From Streptomyces sp. MRC013 (GTDB taxonomy: Bacteria > Actinomycetota > Actinomycetes > Streptomycetales > Streptomycetaceae): a stretch of DNA of 64,000 nt. The notes beneath the pieces were generated by a model. That model did not search any database and had not been told where the DNA came from. It worked only from the letters and a program-made list of their open reading frames with translations. The stretch spans positions 3,162,001-3,226,000 of the forward strand of contig NZ_CP094264.1 of assembly GCF_023614235.1 (NCBI RefSeq), in the 5' to 3' direction. Position numbers and translations under genes: made by a program. This document shows positions 19,224 through 26,955 of the stretch, one piece after another (position 1 is the stretch's first letter; every line of letters starts with the position of its first letter).

Positions 19224-19813
19224 GTCGCCACCTCCTCCCACACCGGTATCGCCGGATCCAGCAGCCGGCGGAGACTTCTCAGTCCTCTGGACACCTGCGC
19301 CTTGACCGTGCCGACCGGGCAACCCTGCACCTCTGCCACTTCCGCGTAGCTCATCCCCATCACATGCCGGAGCACGACCGCTATGCGCTGCTGCTCCGAC
19401 AACTGCAACAGTGCGGTGACCAGGCGCCCCCGATCGTCGGCCAGCTCCGCGCGCTCCTCGGGCCCGGCGCCGTGGTCGGTCCAGGAACCGGCCACGTCCT
19501 CCACGGGCATTCCCGCCAGGGCGGGCCGCCGCGTACGGGTGCGCACGTGGTTGCGCCAGACGTTCGCGGCGACGGCCAGCAACCAGGCACGGGGTTTCAG
19601 CTCCCTCCGTCGCTCGGGGGCGTACCCCCGTAGTGCCGTGTAGGCGCGCAGGAACACGTCCTGACCCAGGTCGTCGGCTTCCGTCGCGGAGCCGCAGACC
19701 CGAAACAGGAACGTGTACACCGCTCTTCCGTGCACTCGGACCAGCTCGGTGAACCCACCGTCCAGATCCGCAGCCAGGAGCTCGGTCAGCTGCTGCTCGG
19801 CCTTGTCGTCCAT
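19220..19813 (-). CDS. ECF-type RNA polymerase sigma factor
   Basis: A 197-aa sigma-70 family member with region 2 (DGGFTELVRVHGRAVYTFLFRVCGSATEADDLGQDVFLRAYTAL) and region 4 (LSEQQRIAVVLRHVMGMSYAEVAEVQGCPVGTVKAQVSRGLRSLRRLL). No anti-sigma gene is adjacent; instead the stop overlaps the Ada-like gene, with Ogt following, so it probably directs an alkylation-stress operon including itself. Start is uncertain: ATG 19813 is chosen, but no clear Shine-Dalgarno precedes it and a GTG lies 18 nt upstream. Confidence 0.9.
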   Translation of the reverse strand: MDDKAEQQLTELLAADLDGGFTELVRVHGRAVYTFLFRVCGSATEADDLGQDVFLRAYTALRGYAPERRRELKPRAWLLAVAANVWRNHVRTRTRRPALAGMPVEDVAGSWTDHGAGPEERAELADDRGRLVTALLQLSEQQRIAVVLRHVMGMSYAEVAEVQGCPVGTVKAQVSRGLRSLRRLLDPAIPVWEEVAT

Positions 19814-20781
19814 CAGTGAGGGGAACACCGTCCCGGACGGAAAGGTTGCACGCGTGGTCCGCCGCCCGACCGACCCGCCGGCTTGCCGATCACCCGACCG
19901 ACCCACCGGCCGCCGGCCCGCCGCCTCGCAGCCCCGTCGGCTCACCGGCCGCCGGTCTGCCCCTCTCCGCCCGTCGTCCTCCGGCCGTACAGCCTCCCCG
20001 GCGTGCGGCGTGCGGCGGACGCGGTTCGGCGGGGCGGCCCTCGACCACCCCTCGGCCGGGACCGTGGTACCGGGACGGCCCGGCCCGCCGGCCCGGAGAA
20101 CCCACCGTGCGCTCCCCGTACGCCCGCTCCCACCCGCCGGGAGACCCGCCGCCCGCCCCGGACGGCCCCGCGCCGTGTGGCGGACGGCCCACGAACCGGC
20201 CCCCGGGACGCCCGGACGGCCCCGCCGCGCCGCCTCCGCCGCGCCGCTCGTCGCCCCGCCGTTCGGCGCCCGGCGACTCCCGGTCGTCTTCGCCGCCGGC
20301 CCGGGGCGGCCAGGGGCGGGCGTACGTCGTGTTCCCGGCCCCGGTCTTCCGGAGCCCTGGCGTTCACGGTTGTCGGCCCGGTCGCCCGGTGGGGCGGGGT
20401 GTTCCCTCGCCGGGGCGCGCACCTGTGCGGCCGCCGGTTTCCGACGACGGCGGTGACCTTCCCGGCCGCCGTCGGCGCGGCGGCCCCACGGTGTTGTCCG
20501 CCGTGTTCGAGGGCCGGGGCGCCACGATCGGAGGCGGCCACCCGCCACCGGCTCCCCGGGCCGGGCCGGAGGCCGGAGCCGGCCGCGGACTTCGGCGACC
20601 GCCTTGAGGAGGTTTCCCTGGGCCGGGCTGTGACCTGAGGAAACGTCGACTGCGGGATGCCTGGCCCGGGGAGACGCGCTTCTGCGGCCCTCGCGTGTTC
20701 ACGGGGTTCCCCTACCTCGCGTGTTCACGGGGTTCCCCGACCTCATGCGTACTGAATCCGTTCCGGTCGGCCCTTCCTCGA
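19814..20781. other. Large gene-free GC-rich stretch
   Basis: Nearly 1 kb upstream of the ECF operon and downstream of the small membrane protein. All ORFs here have Arg/Pro/Gly-dominated shadow composition and none resembles a protein. It must contain the ECF promoter; a CAACC-like -35 candidate lies near 19855 but the -10 is unclear. A direct repeat near its right end is listed separately. Confidence 0.5.
20689..20740. repeat. 26-bp tandem direct repeat, two copies
   Basis: Positions 20689-20714 and 20715-20740 are identical except at one base near the end; the core is CCTCGCGTGTTCACGGGGTT followed by CCCC. It sits at the left boundary of the methyltransferase module, 42 bp beyond the stop of the small membrane gene. 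Could be a duplication scar or a protein-binding site. Confidence 0.85.
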
Positions 20782-21042
20782 CTAGCGCCGTTGCCGCATC
20801 TGCTGGACGACCGGCACCGCCGCCAAACAAAGCAGCGCAGCTCCTCCGAACGCTGCGCCTGCCGAAAGGACGGCATCGGCGGACGAACTGCCGTTCAGCG
20901 CCTTGAGGAACCCGACGCACGCCGCGACAAGGGCGGAGAACAGGACCATGACCAGCAGCCAGGGAACCCAGGCACTGTTCACCGGCTCGGGCGCCGACGT
21001 GGGAGGAGGCGTCGAAGCAGACGGTTGGTGCGGGGTGTTCAC
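20782..21042 (-). CDS. Two-TM small membrane protein coupled to the DNA methyltransferase
   Basis: An 86-aa protein: Pro/Ser/Thr-rich N-terminus (~20 residues), TM1 (WVPWLLVMVLFSALVAACVGFL), a short polar loop (KALNGSSSADAV), TM2 (GAAFGGAALLCLAAVPVV) and a basic end. The GTG at 21042 overlaps the methyltransferase stop (GTGA), so its translation depends on that gene. No family is recognised. The coupling suggests a joint role, for example in phage defence, but this is inferred from position alone. Confidence 0.8.
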   Translation of the reverse strand: MNTPHQPSASTPPPTSAPEPVNSAWVPWLLVMVLFSALVAACVGFLKALNGSSSADAVLSAGAAFGGAALLCLAAVPVVQQMRQRR

Positions 21043-23493
21043 AACGACGCTTCCTTCTCGAACGAGGGGTGGGACGGGGTTTCAGCGGCGAACTCGGAGG
21101 ACCGGCCCAGCAACGCGTCGGCAAGAGCGGTACGGGCGCGCCGCAAAGAGGCGACGACGGTCTGGTGTGCGCGCTCCAGCTTGTCCAGACCGTCCAGCGC
21201 GGTCACGATCTCGTATTGCTCGGACAGCTTCGGCAGAGGGATGCGCAGGGATCCGAGGGACTCGGTGCGGAGCGACGGGGCCGCGGTAGCCGCAGCCCGG
21301 TCCCGCATCCAGGCGACGGACTCATCCAGGCACAGGTAGTGGAACAGGTACTCCGGCAGGACTCGGTCCCGACACCCTTCGCTCACACGGATTCGGATGA
21401 CGTTCGGGCTCATCAGCCAGCCGTCCTGGTGTTGCCGGACCAACGCCGGAGGGACGATCGCGCCCGAGCGGACACACACGATGTCCCTTCCCCGCAGTTC
21501 GAAGCTCCTCAGCCGACGAGCTGTTTCCTCCGAAACCCGCTCGTCCTGTGCGTCGGTGATGCACCGGTCCCTCAGATGCCGCGGGAACACAACGGGAATC
21601 GGCCCGCCGCTACTGCGTTGAGCCCTACCCAGTTTGGAATAGGACGGGCCGGCCTGAATCTGGCACAGTGAATCGAGGGTGTGTACGGAGGCCGGCCGGA
21701 CCCTCCGAGGCAGCGGTCCGCGGTCCGCGACGAACGGCAGCACGGCGGCGGCGTCCTGGACCTCGCGGAGGTGTTCCTCGGCGTGGCGCAGTTGCTCCCA
21801 GACGAACCCGACCCCGGACTCGTGCTCGGTGTTGTCCGTTCCGTCCTTCCGGCGCGCGACGTGGTCGAGGGGGTTGAGCGAGTAGTCGCTCTGCCGCAGT
21901 TTTTCCCGGGACACCAGCGCACCGGGAACCTGCTGCTCTGCCGTCGTCGTTCCGAGCGGAGGAGCGGCTTCTCCCGGGCTCCTGCGAGCGCGGTAAGCGT
22001 TGAGGAGGTTTTCGGCGTCCAGGGTGCTGAGAATGCGGCGTGACCCGTCCTTCGCTCCCATGTGCCGCGCGTCGAGGAACAGAGTGCTGTCGCACGGGTC
22101 GTCGGGATGGCGCAACAACCACACGGAGACCGGTACGGCAGTGCTGGTGAACAACTGGGCCGGCAGGGCGACGACACAGTCGACTACGCCGCCTTCCACC
22201 AGGTTCCGACGGATGGCCTGCTCGGCCCTGTGCCCTGAATTACCCGCCTTGTTCGGCATGATGATGCCGGCCCGCCCTCCTTTGCGAAGCTTGGACAGGC
22301 AGTGCTGGACCCAGGCGAAGTTGTCATTGTCGAGGGGCGGAGCCCCGTACGCCCAATGTCCCTGACGACGTTGTTCGCCGCTGGAGTCGCTCATGTTGAA
22401 CGGCGGGTTGGTGAGCACGATGTCGAACGACCCCGGCGGAACCCGCTCCGAGCTCTCGTTCCAGGGGGGCTGAACGCTTGAGGTCGATGGCTGGGGGGAC
22501 GCCGTGGAGAAGGAGATTCATGGTCGCCAGCCGCCAGGTGTCCGCACGCCATGCCTCGCCGTATGTCCGCACGGGCTTCTCGCGCGGCAGGCCGTCGTCG
22601 TCCACGGCACACGCGGCCACAGCCTCAATGAGGAACCCACCGTCGCGGGCGTACGGGTCGTAGACGGATTCCGGCTTTCCAGGACCGAACTCCGAGCAAG
22701 CCAGCCGAGTCATCAGCCGGACCACAGAACGAGGGGTGAAGAACTCTCCGCTGCCCAACGCAGCTCGTTGTTCGTACTCGTCGAGGATCAGCCCGAACAC
22801 GTCCTCGTCGAGGCGACTCATCGCGTCCACGACATTACGCAGATCACGAGCCGTCCTCGGTTCGAGCCGTCCCAGGGCCTCCTGCATGCTCGAATGGACA
22901 CCGAGGTCACGCATGTCCTCGTCGGTCTCACGGCCGATGTCCCGGAGCAGTTGGGCGGCTTCGTCGAGACTGCCGACAGCGCGAGCCCTGGCGGCCAACG
23001 TCTCGAACCGGTGGGCGGCGGCACCGTGGAGATAGTGGAGGCAGAACAGCAGGCTCAGATAGTCGAGCACGCTGGCCGCCCCTCGGATCCGGTCCACGAG
23101 ACCGTCCATCAGCCCGGTCACGATCCGCCGGTTCTCCGGACGGGGTTCGTCGACGGTGCCGGTCGGGGCGCGGTATGGCGATCCACCACTGTGCCGACGC
23201 CTCGCTGCCCCGCTCGGGGCCCTCCCCGCTGCTTCCCTCCTCCGCGCCCGGTCCCCGTAGGTGGTTCCGACGGCTTCGTCGGCCGCGAGCCGTTCGGGCG
23301 GGACCAGCCGGCGGTCGAGCCAGCTCATGACCTCCGACTGTCGGTAGTAGTCCTGCCCGTTCGAGCGCCGAGGCGAAGGAAAGTCGGCCGCCTGCTTCTC
23401 CCAGCCGGTTATGGTCGGTCGGCTGACCCCCGCCAGCGCGGCGATCTGCGCTCGTCCGAGCAATGGATCCTCACCCGTCGATGGATACGGCAT
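21039..23493 (-). CDS. Fused type I-like N6-adenine DNA methyltransferase with specificity domain, HsdM-HsdS (apparent frameshift)
   Basis: About 817 aa when repaired. Order: N-terminal HTH (LGRAQIAALAGVSRPTITGWEKQ, residues ~12-35); helical region; HsdM part with GSGEFFTPRSVVRLMTRL (~245), SAM-binding block DPYARDGGFL (~278) and catalytic NPPF (~361); C-terminal half resembling an HsdS recognition domain (GRDIVCVRSGAIVPPALVR, then PLPKLSEQYEIVTALDGLDKLERAHQTV, a typical conserved HsdS helix). The frame breaks at a run of six C on the coding strand (22464-22469); dropping one base gives SAPWNESSERVPPGSFDIVLTNPPFN across the junction. No HsdR gene is nearby, so it is an orphan methyltransferase or part of an unusual system. 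Confidence 0.88.
22464..22469 (-). other. G6/C6 homopolymer frameshift site in hsdMS
   Basis: One surplus base in this run separates the HTH/HsdM N-terminal frame from the NPPF/HsdS frame. All conserved motifs are intact on either side. Confidence 0.85.
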
Positions 23494-23976
23494 GAACGTC
23501 GGCCCCCCTGTTGCGCCGTGAAGTAGTGGTCTACGGGGAGCAAGCCTAGGGGGAGCCGACACGGGAGGCCAGGTGCGCACCCGAAGTGCGCAAGGAAAGC
23601 ACAGGTAAGAACACAGCAAGGGCGAGGGTCGCTCCACCCTTGAAATCCGGCCCATCGGCGTACTGCGAGACTTCTCCCCTCTCCCTGAGAAGTGAAGAGG
23701 GTTCTGGGTCAGCGCCTGCTGGGCAGTGCCAGCCTCGCTCGACCGGGACCCAGGTGCACCTGCACCGGCGGGTCCGCCCCCGGTACAGTCGGGCAGCCAC
23801 GGCGAGGCACCTTGGCAGGCGACGGCCTCGAGCCCCGAAAGTCCGCAGCCGTCCCGGGAGAACTCCACTTCCGACGGAGCGGACGGGAACACAGCGGCTC
23901 ACGTGCCGCGCTCACCCACCAGCACGAACAGCGACCGTCCCTGGGCCGTCACCGTCGGCTCGGGGCCGCGTTCCGC

Positions 23977-24044
23977 GGTGGCCGGTGGCCGGTGGCCGGT
24001 GGCCGGTGGCCGGTGGCCGGTAGTCGGTGGCCGGTAGTCGGTGA
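23977..24044. repeat. Heptanucleotide array (GGTGGCC)n
   Basis: About seven perfect copies of GGTGGCC, then degenerate copies in which GGTAGTC alternates with the consensus. Located upstream of hsdMS on the far side from its start. Confidence 0.85.
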
Positions 24045-24153
24045 GCGGACTGCGGTGAGGAGACGTGGACTCCGCGCGGGTCCAACGGCACGGCCTCGAA
24101 CACGACGAAGGGCCAGCTCGAAAGAAACCCCTCCTGAGCTGGTCCTCCTGCCT

Positions 24154-24188
24154 GTGCCCCGGCAGGATTCGAACCTGCGACATCCGCT
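24154..24188 (-). repeat. Duplicate of the tRNA-Arg 3' end (att-like remnant)
   Basis: About 33 of 35 bases match 25281-25315, the T-arm, variable region and acceptor 3' strand of tRNA-Arg(CCU), in the same orientation; one C is missing from a C run and one T replaces C. The rest of the tRNA is absent. This is the arrangement left when an element integrates at a tRNA 3' end: full gene at one end, displaced 3' fragment at the other, here bracketing 1.1 kb. Confidence 0.85.
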
Positions 24189-24435
24189 GAGAAGTTCGAT
24201 CGAACGCGGTCCGACTGCAGCCGTCAACTGGCGCGACGACCAGCGGGAGTCGCCGGCGTTCGTCCGCGCCCCATGTCGTCGATGTCAGCTGTGGACGTCA
24301 GGCGTGTTCTCATCCGTAACTCCAGTCAGACCCGTTAGCGAAAGCCATGCCCGACCGTTACGGCCGAAGGTTGGTCGGCACAAGCCTTCGGCCGTCGTGT
24401 GTCACCTGGTAGCACCCGGTGCTGCCTTGGTCGGT

Positions 24436-24705
24436 ATGAGCGTTCAGCCCGAAATCACCCAACGGGATCTACGCAGCCGGTCTCGAGAGATCATGGATGC
24501 CGTCCAGGGCGGTCAGTCGTTCACCGTCACCCGCGACGGACATCCGATCGGCCAGCTCGTCCCGCTGCGCCGACGCCGTCGGTTCGTCTCCCGCCAGGAG
24601 TTCGCCGCGATGTCCAGGACCGCCCCCGGCATCGACCTTGACAGGTTCCGTGCCGATCAGGACGCCACGGCCGACACCTACCCGGGTGATCCCTATGACC
24701 GCTGA
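24436..24705 (+). CDS. Phd/YefM-type antitoxin
   Basis: An 89-aa protein beginning MSVQPEITQRDLRSRSREIMDAVQGGQSFTVTRDGHPIGQLVPL, the prevent-host-death fold that binds the operator and, by its C-terminus, the toxin. The C-terminal part (RFVSRQEFAAM to DQDATADTYPGDPYDR) is the likely toxin-neutralising tail. It overlaps the toxin gene by 11 bp. Located between tRNA-Arg and its duplicated end. Confidence 0.93.
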   Translation: MSVQPEITQRDLRSRSREIMDAVQGGQSFTVTRDGHPIGQLVPLRRRRRFVSRQEFAAMSRTAPGIDLDRFRADQDATADTYPGDPYDR

Positions 24706-25162
24706 CCGCTCGACGCATCAGCAGGGCCTCCTCGACACCAACACCATGATTCTGCGCCGCTGGGTGGCACCCGAGGAACTGCCGGACGAAATGGCGATCA
24801 CCGCCATCACCCTGGCCGAGTTGTCCGTCGGTCCGCACGAGGTCCGTCGCAACGACGAACAGAGCAGTTACGACGAACACGCCGAACGCGCCCGCAGACT
24901 CGACGTCCTGCAACGCGCCGAGAACGAGTTCGACCCCATCCCCTTCGATGCCGAAGCGGCCCGCGTCTACGGCCGTATCTGTGCCGCAGTGATCAGCGCC
25001 GGCCGCAAGCCACGCCGCCGGGTGGCCGACCTGATGATCGCTGCCATCGCCGTGGCCGAGGAATTTTCCCTCTTCACCACCCACCCCGACGACTTCAAGG
25101 GGCTGGACGACCTCCTCACCGTCGTGCCGGTCACCCGCCCGAGGGCGCCCCACGAAGGTTGA
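24695..25162 (+). CDS. vapC: VapC-type PIN-domain ribonuclease toxin
   Basis: A 155-aa PIN nuclease. The acidic quartet is visible: Asp in GLLDTNTMI, Glu in ITLAELSVG, Asp in RRRVADLMIAAIA and Asp in TTHPDDFKGL. ATG 24695 is the first start after the coding signal and overlaps the antitoxin end; longer in-frame starts lie inside the antitoxin gene. Expected to cleave RNA, often tRNA or rRNA, when not bound by its antitoxin. Confidence 0.93.
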   Translation: MTADRSTHQQGLLDTNTMILRRWVAPEELPDEMAITAITLAELSVGPHEVRRNDEQSSYDEHAERARRLDVLQRAENEFDPIPFDAEAARVYGRICAAVISAGRKPRRRVADLMIAAIAVAEEFSLFTTHPDDFKGLDDLLTVVPVTRPRAPHEG

Positions 25163-25245
25163 CGGCAGGGCACTGGTGCGGTGGTGGCAGACCGGACTTC
25201 ACAGTTCGCCGGAGCACGGACGTGATCACGCAGCAGGGCCGATTC

Positions 25246-25261
25246 GAGGGATCAAGCCCTC
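25246..25261 (-). terminator. Small hairpin after tRNA-Arg
   Basis: Stem GAGGG/CCCTC with loop ATCAAG, about 20 bp beyond the tRNA 3' end, inside larger imperfect dyad symmetry (GGCC arms). Likely the tRNA transcription terminator. Confidence 0.45.
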
Positions 25262-25281
25262 CGAACCGGCCCCGTGCCGTG

Positions 25282-25354
25282 TGCCCCCGGCAGGATTCGA
25301 ACCTGCGACACCCGCTTTAGGAGAGCGGTGCTCTATCCCCTGAGCTACGGAGGC
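25282..25354 (-). tRNA. tRNA-Arg(CCU)
   Basis: A 73-nt cloverleaf. Acceptor 5' strand GCCTCCG pairs with CGGGGGC, discriminator A; D-arm AGCTCAGGGGATAGAGC; anticodon stem CCGCT/AGCGG with loop CTCCTAA giving anticodon CCT (reads AGG); T-arm contains GGTTCGAATCC. CCA is not encoded. Its 3' end is duplicated at 24154-24188, showing use as an integration site. Confidence 0.96.
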
Positions 25355-25542
25355 GGGGATCTGTAGGAAAATGTGCAGGAAATTGCGACGGAAGTCGCGA
25401 TCCCGGACACATCGGTCCACTGATCCAGCGATGCGCCAGCGGACTGGCGCGCCGCCGTCAGTGTAGCGGGTGGGGGTGTGCAGGCGAGGGGGTTACCCCG
25501 CCCGGTCAGGGGGGAACCGTCCAGCTGGCGGCCGGACCCGGG

Positions 25543-25914
25543 TCACCTGCGAAGTTCGCCTACTGTGCCGAGGGCGATGAAGGTGATCATCCAGGCGAAG
25601 CCGAGGTGGATGAGCAGGGCTCTGGGGGCGCCGTAGGTCGGCAGGCGCTTGTCCCGGTGGGAGTGGTCGAGGGTGCAGTCGGTGGGCTCGCCGTCCTGGC
25701 GGAATCCCTTGAGGCGGTCCTCGAGGTCGGTGTTCGGTGGGATCTGGTGGAGGTGTTCGCACCGGTCGAACCCCGGTCGCTCGGTTCCGGGGTCGAGTGC
25801 CCTGTCCTCCTTCGTCTCGTAGACGGTCTGAAGGGCGGGGAGAGGGCGAACGTACGCAAGGTCGTCATGGCGGCCTTGCGTCGACGGCGAGGACACCTCG
25901 GCGCTCGGTGTCAT
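25543..25914 (-). CDS. Hypothetical protein with a C-terminal hydrophobic segment
   Basis: Up to 123 aa. G/C-rich third positions over most of the length support real coding. Seen: TVYETKEDRALDPGTERPGFDRCEHLHQIPPN, a central polar part with two Cys, and a probable TM helix near the end (ALLIHLGFAWMITFIALGTVG). Start is uncertain; 25914 is the longest. No family recognised. Lies between tRNA-Arg and the IS630 relic, so possibly acquired. Confidence 0.5.
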   Translation of the reverse strand: MTPSAEVSSPSTQGRHDDLAYVRPLPALQTVYETKEDRALDPGTERPGFDRCEHLHQIPPNTDLEDRLKGFRQDGEPTDCTLDHSHRDKRLPTYGAPRALLIHLGFAWMITFIALGTVGELRR

Positions 25915-25959
25915 GACTCAGGGCGAACCGCACTCCCTCGCGCTCTCCCTCTTCCTGCC

Positions 25960-26224
25960 GAGGGTCACGGAGGGCGGAGTGAAGCACAGCTCGACTTGTG
26001 TTTTTTCGCCCGGCGGCGGATGTCGGCTCCCTGGTGGGCGGACAGGTTGTCCAGGGCCACGTGGATCGGTGCGCCGTCCGGGCGACGTGGGTCGACTTCG
26101 AAGCAGCCGGCGTGTTCACGGCTCCCTTCCGGCTCCGATTCACACTCCACAGGCGATCGTCGCCCACCGAGTGGCAACCGTGGAAGTACCGGACTCCACG
26201 GGCGCGGTGGTAGGTGGCCGGCAA
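25960..26224 (-). pseudogene. IS630-family transposase remnant
   Basis: Two frames together read TYHRARGVRYFHGCHSVGDDRLWSVNRSRKGA then, after a frame change near 26100, PDGAPIHVALDNLSAHQGADIRRRAKKHK, the DDE-domain core of IS630 transposases including the second catalytic Asp in LDNLSAH. A further 1-nt loss in an A run shifts the following ELCFTP block. The N-terminal HTH and the final Glu region are missing, as are inverted repeats. Clearly inactive. Confidence 0.8.
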
Positions 26225-26955
26225 CCGGTCGGGACGCCGCCTTCCGGCCTGGTCTGCTTCCGACCCCCCGGCTCACCGAGGGCCTGGTCTGCTTCCGACC
26301 CGGCCCACCGCCGACCCGGGCTGCTTCCGCCTCGGGCTGCTTCCCCCCGGGCCGGCGGTGGACCGGATTCCGAGCGGGCCGAACCCGTCAAAGGCGAGAA
26401 CCCGGCCCTGGGAGCGGTCCAGGACGTGCTCGATACGGTCCGGCTTCGTCTCCCGTCCGAGGTCTGGGGACTCCTTCCGGGGCTTGGTGTGCTGAAGCCG
26501 CGACGCCCGGGCCGTCCCGCACCACGGGGCGCGCCAAGCTGCTTCTCCGGCACTCCGTCGCACCCGCGGAGACGGTTCGGCGGGCGAGGGCCCTTCCGGC
26601 CCTTCCGGCCCTTCCGGCCCTTCCGGCCCTTCCGGCCCTTCCGGCCCTTCCGGCCCTTCCGGCCCTTCCGGACCCTCCGGCCTCTCTGGCCCCTTCGGCC
26701 CCTTCGGCCCCTTCGGCCCCTTCGGCCCCTCCGGCCCCTTCGGCCCCTCCGGCCCCAGCCCGGTCTGGGCGCCGCTACCGCCCGTACGGGCCCGGGCTCG
26801 CGTATGACCGGGTGCGGGGTTGGCGGGCCGAGACGATGGTCCCGTCCGGAACTGAGCCCTGACTGTTCGTCACCGTTCGGTTTCTGATAGTTGTTTGAGC
26901 GGGGTACGGGCGCATGCCCGTGGCGGTGTTCTCCGGCACCGCAGGGAGGACGCAC
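26225..26955. other. Repeat-rich non-coding gap before the helicase gene
   Basis: Contains a 21-bp direct repeat (first copy near 26247, second near 26281, around GGCCTGGTCTGCTTCCGACC), the large 9-bp minisatellite listed separately, and the helicase promoter region (26850-26950, which is lower in G+C). ORFs here only translate the repeats. Confidence 0.55.
26589..26757. repeat. 9-bp minisatellite (GGCCCTTCC)n then (GGCCCCTTC)n
   Basis: About nine near-perfect copies of GGCCCTTCC (26589-26670), a short degenerate part, then about seven copies of the variant GGCCCCTTC/GGCCCCTCC. The 9-bp period would keep a frame open (Pro-Phe-Arg or Ala-Leu-Pro repeats) but flanking sequence has no coding signal. 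Confidence 0.9.

Larger units (their letters stand above)
23494..24435. other. Gap upstream of hsdMS, without a supported gene
   Basis: This 942-bp stretch contains the promoter for the leftward methyltransferase, a heptanucleotide array and a tRNA 3'-end duplicate (both listed), and the promoter for the rightward toxin-antitoxin pair. G+C content is somewhat lower near 23570-23660. No ORF here looks like protein. Confidence 0.5.

Noticed and set aside
22464..22469. Phase-variable methyltransferase by poly-G slippage
   Set aside because: A six-base run is short for phase variation and similar breaks occur in galU and other genes, so sequencing error is more likely; kept only as a test in the findings.
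26589..26757. Possible collagen-like or PFR-repeat protein over the minisatellite
   Set aside because: Open frames exist on both strands only because the period is 9; flanks lack coding bias, start and ribosome site.
26760..26955. Rifamycin-associated element ahead of the HelD-like helicase
   Set aside because: No palindromic element resembling one was found in the promoter region, so a HelR rifamycin-resistance call is not supported.
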